From: JAPOXR01 sp965221935
Lineage (GTDB): Bacteria; Pseudomonadota; Alphaproteobacteria; Rhodobacterales; Rhodobacteraceae
Direction of reading: 5' to 3'
Length of the DNA stretch: 64,000 nucleotides
NCBI GenBank assembly: GCA_965221935.1
Contig: CBDCSZ010000051.1
Coordinates: 124,001 to 188,000 of the forward strand
A model generated the notes under the pieces. The model was given only the letters and a program-made list of their open reading frames with translations, was not told the DNA's origin and searched no databases. Below are positions 27,422 through 35,967 of this stretch, one piece after another; positions within the stretch are counted from its first letter, which is position 1; each line of letters begins with the position of its first letter. Both the position numbers and the translations under genes were made by a program.

Positions 27422-29875
27422 CAATGGCATTCGGATAACGATTTTTGCCGTTCGGATAAGAAAACCCCCGCGCTTCGGGCTTTTTGCCGGAAGCCGGGGG
27501 TTTTCTGGCGGTCTGGTTCTGTCAGGCGGCGCGTCGTCTCTGCCACTTGCTCACTGGCTGCCTGGATTCCCTCCTGTAGTTTCGCCCCGGCCTTTCGCGC
27601 TGGATGCATTGCGAGAGGCCGGTCATGATCCGCCTGACCGATTGTGCGGCCATTTCGCTCTGCCTGAGGAACATGGCCTCGATTTCGCGCCCCACCAGTC
27701 TCAGACCGTTCCTGAAGTTGGCGCGCATGGCCGGCAGGCCGTCATCGCCGGGACAGTGGCTGATGTCATGGTCGCAGCGGTTGGCGAACAGGCGCGCGAG
27801 GGTGATCAGTGTGAAGGCGGCGTAGAGTTCCTGGCGGACGCCGCGCTCCGACTTTGCGTGGAAGCGCTCGATCACGGCCTTTCCCGTCTTGTATCCCTCT
27901 TCGATCTGCCAGCGTCCGTGATAAAGGTCAGAGAGCGCCGGAATGCTGTGGCGCCGGGCTTCGAGCAGGGATGTTGCGAGACAGTGCGTGGTGTCGGCGG
28001 CGGTGTGTTTGACCAGGCGGATGCGGAGGCTCTGTCCGCGCAGCGCGGCTGCGTCCCTGGGCGCGTCGAGGGTGATGACGCTGTCGGTCTTTTCGGAGTT
28101 GATGAAGGCATTGAAGGCCGGATTGGCGCTGTTCTTGATGCGGAAGACGAAGTTCAGCTTCCGCATCCGGTGGAGCAGGGCCATTTCGAAGGACCAGTAT
28201 CCCCGGTCGTAGACGATGACATCGCCTTCGCGGGCATGGTCGAGATGGGTGGCGGCGGCGGCGCGTTCGTTCTCGTGGCCGAAGAGGTCGAAGTCGACCG
28301 GGATGCGGTCGCGCAGCCTGTAAAGGACGCTGACCATGCCCTGGGGGTAGTGGGCGTTGTCGTTCGGAATGCGGTAGCCGGCGCGCAGCAGTTCCCTCGG
28401 CAGGGTGATCTTCGAGCCGTCGACGGCGAACACGCGGTGTCCCTTCCACAGGGCGCCGTCGGGGCTGTGGGCGAGGATATCCCTGTGCACCCTCCGGAAC
28501 GCGGCTTCGTCGAGCTTCTCCCGCGCCTCGCAGGCGGTCGACGCCGCCGGAGGCTCGTCCTGCGGCAGCTCGATGCCGGCCGCCGCGCACTGTTCCCAGA
28601 GCTCGCACAGCGTGGCGCGGTAGCCCTGCGCGCGCGGCGCGGCGACGAGGCGGAACACGAACAGTATGATCAGCAGGCTGTCGAACACGCGGCGGCGCTT
28701 CTGCCAGCGCGCGTCCTCGCGCGCCGCGACCGCCGCGGCGGCCGCGACAAGCGCCTCCCAGCGGCGGCCGAAGCGGCGGTCGGAGGCCGCCGAGCGGCCC
28801 CTTTCGGCCCGGGTCGGAGGCTTCCGCTGTCCCGCGTCACGCGCGCCGCGCAGGATCTCGCGGGCGCCCGCGCAGAGCGGCATCACATAGACACCCTTGC
28901 GCGTCTTTCCCCTGCCGGCGGTCTCCCCGATGCGCTTCCAGTTGGCGGCGCGGTAACACGAGGCCCTGAACCGGGTCTCGTCGATGAAGGTCTCGCAGAG
29001 GACCGGCCGGTGCCCGTGGATGCGCTCCCAGTCGTCCGCCAGACGCCGTGTCGCCATGGCCAGCGCCGAGGAGGCCAGGTTCTTCGACCGCACCCATGGA
29101 AACACCAGAAAGCGGGAGTTGACCACCATCAGGCGCCGCCTGCGGTCGCGTGTCCGGTCCGTCCATCCGATCCAGCGGTCACGGCACGGGAGCCGCTTCG
29201 TCACCGCATCGAACAGCAGGCACCCCAGCCTGCGCCCCTCTTTGTCGGTGACGAAGCAGCGGATATGCGCCCCGAAGGGACGCCTGTGGCCGAGATAGTG
29301 GTGGCGGTCGACGAAGGCGTTCCACAGCTGCCGTCCTTCGGTGTCGGTGACCGGCTCGACGCGGAGCGGACGCAGCTCGGACAGCGGCGCCGCGATCTCC
29401 GGCTGCGGGTCGGAGGCGGAGGTCCAGGCCGGCGCGTCGACGGCCTTCATGTCGCGGACGCTGTCCTCCCGCTTCGGCGGCAGCCTGAGGATGCCGTGGC
29501 TCTCCAGCGTCTCCAGCATCCCGAGGCAGGCCCCGACCCTGTAGGCCCCCTTCGCCGTATTCCATCCGAGATGCTCGCAGATGGTCTTCGCGAGTTCGTT
29601 GCGGCTGTCGTTCGGGAGCATCTCGACGGTCTCCTGGATGTCGGCGATCTGCCGCCGGTTCAGGCGGCGGCCCGAAAAGGTGGTCGACTTGAGGTCGATG
29701 ATTCGCTGGTCCATGGGTGATTCCCGAATCTGCATGACCACAGGATGCAGATCGCCGGGCGCATGTCAAGGGGGGCGGTGAAAAAAATATTCCCGCGCCG
29801 ATGTCCCGTTATATCAACGCCTTGCAGGCCGCAAAAAACCGCGCCCGGAACGGCAAGTCTATCCGAATGCCATTG
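27422..29875. mobile_element. DruA-IS4 insertion sequence, 2,454 bp, with 10-bp target duplication
   Basis: Terminal inverted repeats are perfect over 16 bases (CAATGGCATTCGGATA at 27422-27437; complement TATCCGAATGCCATTG at 29860-29875), with similarity continuing inward (TTGCCGTTC). The direct repeat TCCGGCCGGC flanks both sides at 27412-27421 and 29876-29885. The element lies inside the integrase-type transposase gene, so it inserted after that gene arrived. It encodes one long transposase on the minus strand. Confidence 0.93.
27522..29741 (-). CDS. Fusion transposase: N-terminal DruA (DUF4338) domain plus C-terminal IS4 DDE domain
   Basis: 739 residues in one intact frame. Residues ~10-85 are the DruA-type helical lead (SRNELAKTICEHLGW, MLETLESHGILRLPPKRE). 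Residues ~130-300 are the DUF4338 core: LWNAFVDRHHYLGHRRPFGA, LGCLLFDAVTKRLPCRDRWI, MVVNSRFLVFPWVRSKNLAS, VLCETFIDETRFRASCYRAA and NWKRIGETAGRGKTRKG. Residues ~360-720 are an IS4-type transposase with catalytic Asp in VFAVDGSKITLPREL, Asp in DVIVYDRGYWSFEMA, and the Y-R-E-K motif as YHGRWQIEEGYKTGK. The same DUF4338 domain is known as DruA of the Druantia anti-phage system, but here it is part of a transposon. The ATG at 29741 could be replaced by the one at 29714. Confidence 0.88.
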   Translation of the reverse strand: MVMQIRESPMDQRIIDLKSTTFSGRRLNRRQIADIQETVEMLPNDSRNELAKTICEHLGWNTAKGAYRVGACLGMLETLESHGILRLPPKREDSVRDMKAVDAPAWTSASDPQPEIAAPLSELRPLRVEPVTDTEGRQLWNAFVDRHHYLGHRRPFGAHIRCFVTDKEGRRLGCLLFDAVTKRLPCRDRWIGWTDRTRDRRRRLMVVNSRFLVFPWVRSKNLASSALAMATRRLADDWERIHGHRPVLCETFIDETRFRASCYRAANWKRIGETAGRGKTRKGVYVMPLCAGAREILRGARDAGQRKPPTRAERGRSAASDRRFGRRWEALVAAAAAVAAREDARWQKRRRVFDSLLIILFVFRLVAAPRAQGYRATLCELWEQCAAAGIELPQDEPPAASTACEAREKLDEAAFRRVHRDILAHSPDGALWKGHRVFAVDGSKITLPRELLRAGYRIPNDNAHYPQGMVSVLYRLRDRIPVDFDLFGHENERAAAATHLDHAREGDVIVYDRGYWSFEMALLHRMRKLNFVFRIKNSANPAFNAFINSEKTDSVITLDAPRDAAALRGQSLRIRLVKHTAADTTHCLATSLLEARRHSIPALSDLYHGRWQIEEGYKTGKAVIERFHAKSERGVRQELYAAFTLITLARLFANRCDHDISHCPGDDGLPAMRANFRNGLRLVGREIEAMFLRQSEMAAQSVRRIMTGLSQCIQRERPGRNYRRESRQPVSKWQRRRAA

Positions 29876-29984
29876 TCCGGCCGGCGGCAGCGGAGCGGGC
29901 GGGTGGAGAGCCGCTCCGGCCGTTTTTCCCAGCGGCGCAGCGTCGACAGCGGAACGCCGACGGCGCGCGCCGCCTGTTCCACAG

Positions 29985-30302
29985 TCAGGCCGTCGCGACA
30001 GGCCCGCCGCCAGCGGCGGACCAGATCTGCGCGCCTTGCGGTCTCAGCGCCGGGTGAAGACAAAAGCCGTGACGCGCGGGCGGCGTTTCTGATAACATGT
30101 CCGGGCAGGCCAAAAACCTGCATTGGGGTTCTCCTTTTTCGGTTTTCACAACTAAACGAACTGATGGAGAACCCCGCCCCTCAGGGCAAGTCAAAATCTG
30201 ATCCGGGGGTCTTGGAACCCTCCGGTCGGGCTGCGCCCTCCCTCCGGTTTCCAAGACCCCCGGCGGCGCCCGAAAAAGTTCATATGTGTCTGAGCAGGCA
30301 CA
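29985..30302. repeat. Integrase-element leader repeat with long hairpin, copy 1
   Basis: Direct repeat of 33945-34242. It includes the first ~45 codons of the integrase-type transposase (minus strand, start 30123) and ~180 bases upstream. The upstream part holds a strong inverted repeat, CCGGGGGTCTTGGAA at 30203-30217 against TTCCAAGACCCCCGG at 30249-30263, with further GC pairing in the loop. This hairpin probably blocks read-through into the element or lies close to its end. Similarity to copy 2 stops near 30302, which I take as the outer end of the element. Confidence 0.7.
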
Positions 30303-30329
30303 TTTCCGGGCAGTTTATAGGGCCTGCGG

Positions 30330-30996
30330 CAAGGGGTGTGCGTCGACGTCCTTTTCGGTGGGATCGGACGTTTCTCTTTCAATGGCGTCTTGGTGTCCTT
30401 CAAATCCGTTTCTCTAATTCTGATTGTCGGGTCACTCGCCAGCTACGCCTTCGCCAAAATGAAGTTCAGGTCCAACAACGCAATCTTGTCGGTGTTCTTT
30501 ATGGGTGCAGCGACACCTGTACATGTTACGCTCATATCTGTTTCGCACTGACGCTAAATCTCTGATTGTACGATACGATTTGGGCGTTGACAGGGCCGTA
30601 TGTCGGATTCAATCTGACAGTTTCCATTTTCATATTGACGGAGTTCTTTAGGCAAATTCCAGACGAGATCGAAGAAGCGGCCGGAATGGGTGGCGCATCG
30701 CGGCTGGCAATCTTCTTGAGGATCACATTGCCCGTGTTGGCGCCCGCCTTGGTGATGATCGGAATCTTCTCTCTGATTCATTTCTGGAACGAATTCGCCT
30801 TCGCCTTGGCGCTGATTTCAGAACCATCGCAACAAGCGCTGCCACTTGGTCTGACGCGGTTCTATCGAGAATACTCCATCAATGTGCCCGGCGTTATGGC
30901 CGTCGTCACGCTCCGAGCCTGCCCGTCAAGCTGCTTTTTTTGTTTGCGCTGGGACGGGTCATCAGTGGGCTTATGGCGGGGACGGTCAAGGGGTAG
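30330..30996 (+). pseudogene. Carbohydrate ABC transporter permease (MalG/UgpE type), broken
   Basis: 5'-truncated by the integrase element. Plus-strand pieces: NGVLVSFKSVSLILIVGSLA, SYAFAKMKFRSNNAILSVFF, a frame break near 30540, then YVGFNLTVSIFILTEFFRQI, the EAA loop PDEIEEAAGMGGASRLAIFL-RITLPVLAPAL, FSLIHFWNEFAFALALIS. A second break near 30905 leads to PVKLLFLFALGRVISGLMAG-TVKG-stop in another frame. The EAA motif and the terminal xxG(L/A)xAGAVKG are diagnostic. It once formed the inner-membrane channel of a sugar importer serving the nearby isomerase and dehydrogenase genes. Confidence 0.75.
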
Positions 30997-31050
30997 CCGC
31001 GGCAAAATGAAACCACTCGCAACAGGTCACTGTAGAACTGGACGTCCAGA

Positions 31051-31206
31051 ATGACTATTCGAATGGGAATTATCGGCTGTGGGCGCATCGTGGAAGATGC
31101 TCACGCCAAGGCACTTCGCGAACTGACCGACATTGCAAGAGGTGCCGCGCTGGCTGAAGTCAGTGGAAACAGGGCAAACGGCAAGATGAGAGGAGCACAA
31201 GCATGA
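31051..31206 (+). pseudogene. Gfo/Idh/MocA oxidoreductase, N-terminal stub
   Basis: A 51-residue frame opens with the Rossmann start MTIRMGIIGCGRIVEDAHAK and ALRELTDIARGAALAEVSGN, then stops at 31204-31206, overlapping the next Gfo/Idh gene in ATGA. It is the first ~40 residues of a second dehydrogenase gene whose remainder has been deleted. Confidence 0.6.
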
Positions 31207-32381
31207 CAATTGAGGGAGACGGAGGGCGTCGGGCCAGAGACAAGATTCGACTCGGCATGGTTGGGGGTGGACGTGACGCATTTATTGGCGCTGTCCACAG
31301 GATCGCAGCCCGGCTGGACGACCGGTATGAATTTGTGGCTGGCGCACTCTCATCGACGCCTGAAAGATCGCAGGCGTCTGGACGGGATTTGGGGCTGGCA
31401 CCGGACCGCATCTATGACGACTTCCGTACAATGGCGGTGCGCGAGGCGCGCCTGAAGTCCGGCATTGAAGCTGTCGCGGTCGTGACGCCCAACAATCTGC
31501 ATTACCCCGTCGCAGTGGAATTTCTTCGTCGCGGAATTCACGTCATTTGTGACAAACCGTTGACATCTTCGCTCGCGGACGCCCGAAAACTTGCAAAGCA
31601 AGCAGAACGATCGTCTGCCCTGTTCATTCTGACACACAACTACACGGGTTATCCCATGATAAGACAGGCGCGAGACCTCGTGGTAAACGGCCTGCTCGGG
31701 AAAATCCGTGTCGTTCATGCTGAATACCCGCAAGACTGGCTGTCAGAACCGCTCGAGACAACGGGCCAGAAACAGGCGGTTTGGAGGACGGATCCGGCGC
31801 GTTCGGGATCCGGGGGTTCGGTCGGCGATATCGGAACGCATGCCTACAACCTACTTCGCTTTGTCACCGGTCTCGAACTGGAATGCCTGTCGGCGGATCT
31901 GACGGCATTTGTGAAAAATCGGATTCTCGATGACAACGCACATGTCCTCCTCCGTTTTGTCGGCGGCGCAAAAGGCATGCTTTGGTGCAGCCAAGTGGCG
32001 CCCGGCAACGAGAACGCGCTCAGGTTGCGCGTCTACGGAGAATTCGGAGGACTGGAATGGGAGCAGGAATCCCCGAACAAGCTTTGGTACGCAACGCAGG
32101 GTGAACCGAAACGTCTGATCACACGCATGGGCCCGGGTGCTGTCGACGTGGCAAACAGAGTTTCACGAATACCACCGGGCCATCCGGAAGGATATCTTGA
32201 AGGATTTGCGAACATCTACAGGGAAGCAGCCGATGCGATCGAAGCAGCAAGAGAGAAGCGGGAAGTTCCGGAAGGTGTCATGTATCCGGGAATCAGTGAC
32301 GGGCTCGAGGGCGTCGCATTCATCGATGCCTGCGTCCGTTCCTCAAAACGCAACAGTGTCTGGACCGGGCTCAAGGGCTAG
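31203..32381 (+). CDS. Gfo/Idh/MocA-family oxidoreductase
   Basis: 392 residues. N-terminal NAD(P)-binding fold: IRLGMVGGGRDAFIGAVHRI (G-x-G-x-x-G variant), ALSSTPERSQASGRDLGL, then the family's EKP motif as HVICDKPLTSSLADA. The C-terminal domain includes GSGGSVGDIGTHAYNLLRFV with the conserved Asp-x-x-x-His pair. Members of this type occur beside TIM-barrel isomerase/epimerase genes and sugar ABC transporters and oxidise a sugar or cyclitol hydroxyl; substrate unknown. The start overlaps the stub upstream. Its operon partners (permease, isomerase, xylA) are now separated or broken by the IS nest. Confidence 0.87.
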   Translation: MTIEGDGGRRARDKIRLGMVGGGRDAFIGAVHRIAARLDDRYEFVAGALSSTPERSQASGRDLGLAPDRIYDDFRTMAVREARLKSGIEAVAVVTPNNLHYPVAVEFLRRGIHVICDKPLTSSLADARKLAKQAERSSALFILTHNYTGYPMIRQARDLVVNGLLGKIRVVHAEYPQDWLSEPLETTGQKQAVWRTDPARSGSGGSVGDIGTHAYNLLRFVTGLELECLSADLTAFVKNRILDDNAHVLLRFVGGAKGMLWCSQVAPGNENALRLRVYGEFGGLEWEQESPNKLWYATQGEPKRLITRMGPGAVDVANRVSRIPPGHPEGYLEGFANIYREAADAIEAAREKREVPEGVMYPGISDGLEGVAFIDACVRSSKRNSVWTGLKG

Positions 32382-32624
32382 ATCACCCGACCTGCGGAAA
32401 TTGGATGGAGCCAGCCTTCCGAATCCGCTGGCACTTGAAAATCTTAAGTTTAACCGGTTTCGGAGAACTGGACTTATCTGATTGAACGCGGCTGCGGACA
32501 GCGTTTTCTTACCTCCAATGGATTCGCTGGGCGATCGCTCGAATGTCAAGGAGCTGCTGGTTTGACGTTCTTTTATGCGACCTGGATCGTCGCCTCAGTC
32601 AGATTGAATCCGAGTTCTCTAATT

Positions 32625-32860
32625 CTACAGCTGCGTTTCCACCTGCCGTTTGCAATGGCCCCGTGTAGCACCGGTTTGGTGTCGTCTTTAGTGTCGTCGT
32701 CGCCAGGGAGGCCACAGCATAACGAAAGAGGTGGTGACGGGCGGCCTGAGCAGGAGCTTTGCCAGTAGGTATCGGAGTTCTGGGACGCTCGGCACCAAGG
32801 CGGTCATGGCGGCGAGAGGCGGTTGCCGGATCCGGGCTCGTATTGTTCATTCCGTGCCTA
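32625..32860 (-). pseudogene. IS701-like transposase, C-terminal fragment (copy 2)
   Basis: Minus strand: RQPPLAAMTALVPSVPELRY, LLAKLLLRPPVTTSFVMLWP, PWRRRH, a stop, then GATRGHCKRQVETQL-stop. It aligns along its length with 19418-19630 (VPELRxL(I/L)A(R/K)LLLRPP, W(R)RxHQ, ending TQL). The internal stop and divergence show long decay. Confidence 0.5.
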
Positions 32861-33408
32861 TCCGGTTGTCACATACACCTGCTAAATATGGTTTGGGCGG
32901 GCGGCATGAACCGGGAGTCATGGACGTTCTCGACCGCGCCGACCGGTAATTCCCGCAGTCTCTTCCCGGGTTTCAGCGTCTTTTTCCGATGACGAAGAGC
33001 ACTTGTTTCTCTTCCTTCGCTGCGTGCTCGCGGGCACGACAGACCCGGATGAGCATGACGACGCAAGAGTCGCGCGCGCTTTGAGACGCCACAAGAAACT
33101 GCGCGCCAGGATCGAACGGTCGAAGTCGGAGCGCCCGACCATCGGCGGCGAGACACTGCGGATATGGCGGCCTGAGACTGAGAGGGTAGATCGCGTGGTC
33201 CGTTATGCCCCTAACTTATCATTCCAAAATGGAATATCCGGTCCTCAATCTCATCGACATGGCGCGACCCTCCGCCACACCTAATTTTCATCCCGGACGC
33301 CGGACCGCGGCAGGCGAGTGGCAGACGGGGAGGCTGCGAGACCAGCTCGGGAGATCACTTTCGCCCTATATGCCAGTCGAATCGAAGGATTTTCTGCATC
33401 CCGTGTGG
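32861..33408. other. No intact gene; short repeat of a caspase-gene leader
   Basis: Mostly unassignable. At ~33231-33276 the sequence AATATCCGGTC, then CAATCTCATCGACATGGCGC, repeats at ~35940-35985, where it is the start of a caspase-like gene. Read on the minus strand it gives MSMRLRTGYSILE and then a stop, so this is a broken duplicate of that gene start. Confidence 0.4.
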
Positions 33409-33945
33409 TCATTCGAACCGCGCGGCGCGCAGCCGCTTCAATGCATCCGTGCCCTTCAGCCTGTCGTGCACAAGATCGAACGGCGTCTCACGGTCATTCG
33501 TCCGCGCTTTTCCGTCCGCTCCGGCATCGACCAGCGCGTTAAGGGCCGCCGTCTGACCCGCATGCGCCGCAAAGTGCAGCGGGGTCCAGCCGTCCTCGTC
33601 TCGCGCCTCGATTTCCGCTCCGGCGTCGATCAGCCACGAGACGGTTCCCGAGTCGAAATCGTCGATCGCGAAGTAAAATGGAGAATTTCCGAGCCGGTCT
33701 TGCACATTCAGGTCGCCCCCGGCCTTCAGCAGAAGTCCGATCTTCCAGACATTCCGGGTCGCTACAACCATGTGCAGGGGCGTGCGCCCGATCGCGTCCC
33801 GCGCATTTGGGTTGGCACCAGCCTTGAGAAGCATATCGTAGACCGACAGCGACGGAGCCTTTTCGGTCCACCAGACGTCAATTTTGCTGGCCCAGTGTAG
33901 TGGTGTCCATCCCCTTGAATCGCGCGCGTTCGGATCCGCGCCGGG
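33409..33945 (-). pseudogene. Ankyrin-repeat gene, 5'-truncated
   Basis: About four ankyrin repeats are clear: GADPNARDSRGWTPLHWAS, GANPNARDAIGRTPLHMVV, GGDLNVQDRLGNSPFYFAID, GAEIEARDEDGWTPLHFAAH, and a weaker GADGKARTNDRETPFDLVHD. The C-terminus ends RLRAARFE. Upstream of the first repeat the frame passes without a natural start into the leader repeat of the integrase element (33945 onward), so the original N-terminus (often a signal peptide in this class) has been replaced. Ankyrin proteins of this kind are frequent in host-associated bacteria and mediate protein contacts. Confidence 0.75.
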
Positions 33946-34242
33946 CCCGCCGCCAGCGGCGGACGAGACCGGCCCGCCTGCGGGTTCCCGCGTCGGTTTG
34001 AGACAAAAGCCGTGACGCGCGGGCGGCGTTTCTGATAACATGGCCGGGCAAGCCGAAAACTTGCATTGGGGTTCTCCTTTTCGGTTTCATCATCAAAGCG
34101 AACTGATGGAGAACCCCGCCCCTCAGGGCAAGTCAAAATCTGATCCGGGGGTCTTGGAACCCTCCGGTCGGGCTGCGCCCTCCCTCCGGTTTCCAAGACC
34201 CCCGGCGCCGCCCGAAAAAGCTCATATGTTTCTGATCAGGCA
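33945..34242. repeat. Integrase-element leader repeat with long hairpin, copy 2
   Basis: Matches 29985-30302. It contains the start of the integrase-type transposase (MQVFGLPGHVIRNAARASRL, start at 34066, minus strand), which breaks after ~45 codons into the ankyrin gene. The upstream hairpin is again present (CCGGGGGTCTTGGAA at 34145-34159; complement at 34191-34205). Similarity ends near 34242, just before the IS1380 gene. Confidence 0.7.
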
Positions 34243-34257
34243 CAATCCCCCGAGGGC

Positions 34258-35586
34258 GTGCGCCAGCCCCGCATCGAGGCCGATTTCTCAGGCGGAACGA
34301 TCACCTCGAACGCCGGCGTCCTGCTCGCCGGCCTGGCCGCGCGGGACATGAACCTGTTCGGCCGTCTGGGGGCGTGCTTCCGCGATCACCGCCGCCCGGA
34401 GCTCACCGTGCACAGCTGCCGCAGCCTGGCGGGCCAGCGCGTCCTCGGAATTCTGCTCGGACATGAGGATCTCAGCGACCATGATGAGCTGCGGAGGGAC
34501 CCGGCCTTCGGCGCCGTTATGGGCCGCCTTGATCCCCGGCGGGCGGACTGCGCCCCGCTGGCCGGCAAGAGCACGCTGAACCGGTTCGAGCTGTCCGCCG
34601 CCGGCGCCGACGCCGGGAAGGCCCGGAAGACCGCGGCCGGTTTCGGGAAGATGGACCGGCTGATGGTCGATCTCTTCATCGAGAAGCATCCGCGGCCGCC
34701 GGAGGAGATCGTGATCGACCTTGACGCCACCGACTTTGAGCTGCACGGCGGCCAGGAGCGGCGGTGCTGCCATGGGTATTACGATGAGCACTGCTATCTG
34801 CCGCTGCTTTACTTCTGCGGCAGGGATCCGGTGATGGTCCGGCTGTGCGCCGCCGGCGGCGAGGACGATCTCGAGGCGCTCACGCGGCGGCTGCGCGCGC
34901 GCTGGCCCGACACCCGCGTCATCCCGCGGACCGATTCCGGCTTCTGCCGGGATTCCATCATGTCCTGGCGCGGGCGCACCGAGGGGGTGGACTATGTCAT
35001 CGGCCTGGCCCGCAGCGCCCGTCTGGAGGCGAAAACCGCGCGCCAGCTGCGGCGCTCGCGGAGCCGCGCGGCCGTGACCGGCCGGAAGTCGCGGCGGTTC
35101 CGCTCTTTCACACACCGCACGCGGGACAGCTGGAGCCGCTCCCGCCGCGTCATCGCCAAAGCCGAGGCGCTTCCCGGGCGCGGGGCGCCGAAGCCCGACG
35201 CCCGCTTCATCGTCACCTCGCTTCCGGCTTCGGCGTGTCCCGCCCGAAAGCTCTATGAGGATTTTCACTGCGCCAGGGGCGACGCGGAAAACCGTGTGAA
35301 AGATCTCAAAACCGGCCTGTTCGCGGACAGATGCTCATCGAACCTGTTCGGCGCCAACGCGCTGCGGCTCCGCTTCTCAGCCTTCGCCCACATCCTGCAC
35401 AACCGCGTCGCCGCAGCCGCCGGAGGGAAGCTGGCCAGAGCCGCGCCGGAGACGCTGCGGCTGCGGCTGCTGAAGATCGGCGCCCGCGTCAGAATGTCGG
35501 TCCGGCGCATCCACTTCGCCCTGTCCGGCGCCTGCCCGGACCGGGAAGCCTTCGCCGCCGCCTGGATGAACCTCGCTCCCGACTGA
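34258..35586 (+). CDS. IS1380-family transposase
   Basis: 442 residues in an intact frame. IS1380 landmarks: IEADFSGGTITSNAGVLLAG at the N-terminus, SLAGQRVLGILLGHEDLSDH, LAGKSTLNRFEL, the first catalytic Asp in EEIVIDLDATDFELHGGQE, HGYYDEHCYLPLLYFCG, the second Asp in RVIPRTDSGFCRDSIMSW, and the Glu-containing RGDAENRVKDLKTGLFADRC. All three acidic positions are kept, so it may be active. The GTG at 34258 is the first start; an upstream start would lie in the leader repeat. I could not define terminal inverted repeats by eye; the right end probably lies near 35815, where a caspase-like frame is cut. Confidence 0.88.
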   Translation: MRQPRIEADFSGGTITSNAGVLLAGLAARDMNLFGRLGACFRDHRRPELTVHSCRSLAGQRVLGILLGHEDLSDHDELRRDPAFGAVMGRLDPRRADCAPLAGKSTLNRFELSAAGADAGKARKTAAGFGKMDRLMVDLFIEKHPRPPEEIVIDLDATDFELHGGQERRCCHGYYDEHCYLPLLYFCGRDPVMVRLCAAGGEDDLEALTRRLRARWPDTRVIPRTDSGFCRDSIMSWRGRTEGVDYVIGLARSARLEAKTARQLRRSRSRAAVTGRKSRRFRSFTHRTRDSWSRSRRVIAKAEALPGRGAPKPDARFIVTSLPASACPARKLYEDFHCARGDAENRVKDLKTGLFADRCSSNLFGANALRLRFSAFAHILHNRVAAAAGGKLARAAPETLRLRLLKIGARVRMSVRRIHFALSGACPDREAFAAAWMNLAPD

Positions 35587-35815
35587 CCGCTCCGCCCCCT
35601 GGACAGCCTTCCAGCCGGAACGCCGCCGCGGCGGCCGGCCCCGGCTCGCGCCGCCGCCCGAAAATGCGTCGGGCCGCCGTCCGAAGACGCCCGAAAAGCC
35701 TCTCCGGCGGTGAAAAAAGACCGCAGAAACCCACCCGCCGGCCGCCGACACAGCCGGCGGCATCAAAAACCGCGGAAAACGCGCGCTGCGGCGGCATTCG
35801 CAATCAAGTGTGAGA

Positions 35816-35967
35816 AATGCAGGATAGTCCCCGTTGCCGATCACCAGGGTGACCCGCTGGGCGGCGGATGCCGGGGCGGAAACGGCCACTGCGAGCAGCA
35901 GGACCGCCGCGGCCGGCTGCAGGGCCGAAGGCAGCAGGAATGAATATCCGGTCGTCAATCTCATCGA
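35816..35967 (-). pseudogene. Caspase-like (peptidase C14) gene, N-terminal fragment
   Basis: From ATG 35967: MSMRLTTGYSFLLPSALQPA followed by a hydrophobic stretch (AVLLLAVAVSAPASA), a clear signal peptide, then QRVTLVIGNGDYPA. The (R)VxLVIGNxDYxxxx motif is the first strand of the caspase fold in secreted metacaspase-like proteins. The frame then leaves the family at ~35816, the presumed right end of the IS1380 element. The catalytic His and Cys are missing. The intervals 35587-35815 and 35968-36326 hold no other clear gene; a short frame at ~36105-36213 (MAQWNYEITYEDQFGKSMET) is unassigned. Confidence 0.55.

Larger units (their letters stand above)
25251..30123 (-). pseudogene. Integrase-core (rve) transposase interrupted by two insertion sequences
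   Basis: Three minus-strand pieces form one DDE integrase-type transposase. The N-terminal HTH piece is at 29876-30123 (MQVFGLPGHVIRNAARASR, TVEQAARAVGVPLSTLRRWE). The middle is at 27176-27421 (RVRELRKRFPAWGRGKIAAV, VSAFTAHSRRSRRSRRPHAV). The C-terminal catalytic piece is at 25251-25792 (PGQAVQVDTLTVSLRPGR, VQVDGGSEFMAEFEAACGD, PPKSPKQNGRVERMQATLRN), giving D, D, E. The first gap is an IS at 27422-29875 and the second an IS at 25793-27175, each with target duplications. Frames also slip near 25617 and between the first two pieces. The leader and first ~45 residues recur at 33945-34242, so this element was present in at least two copies. Confidence 0.75.

Noticed and set aside
27174..29720. 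848-residue plus-strand open frame
   Set aside because: It is antisense to the DruA-IS4 transposase; its composition (Arg, Pro, Ala, Gly-rich, no motifs) is that of a shadow frame in GC-rich DNA, and it crosses the IS boundary at 27422.
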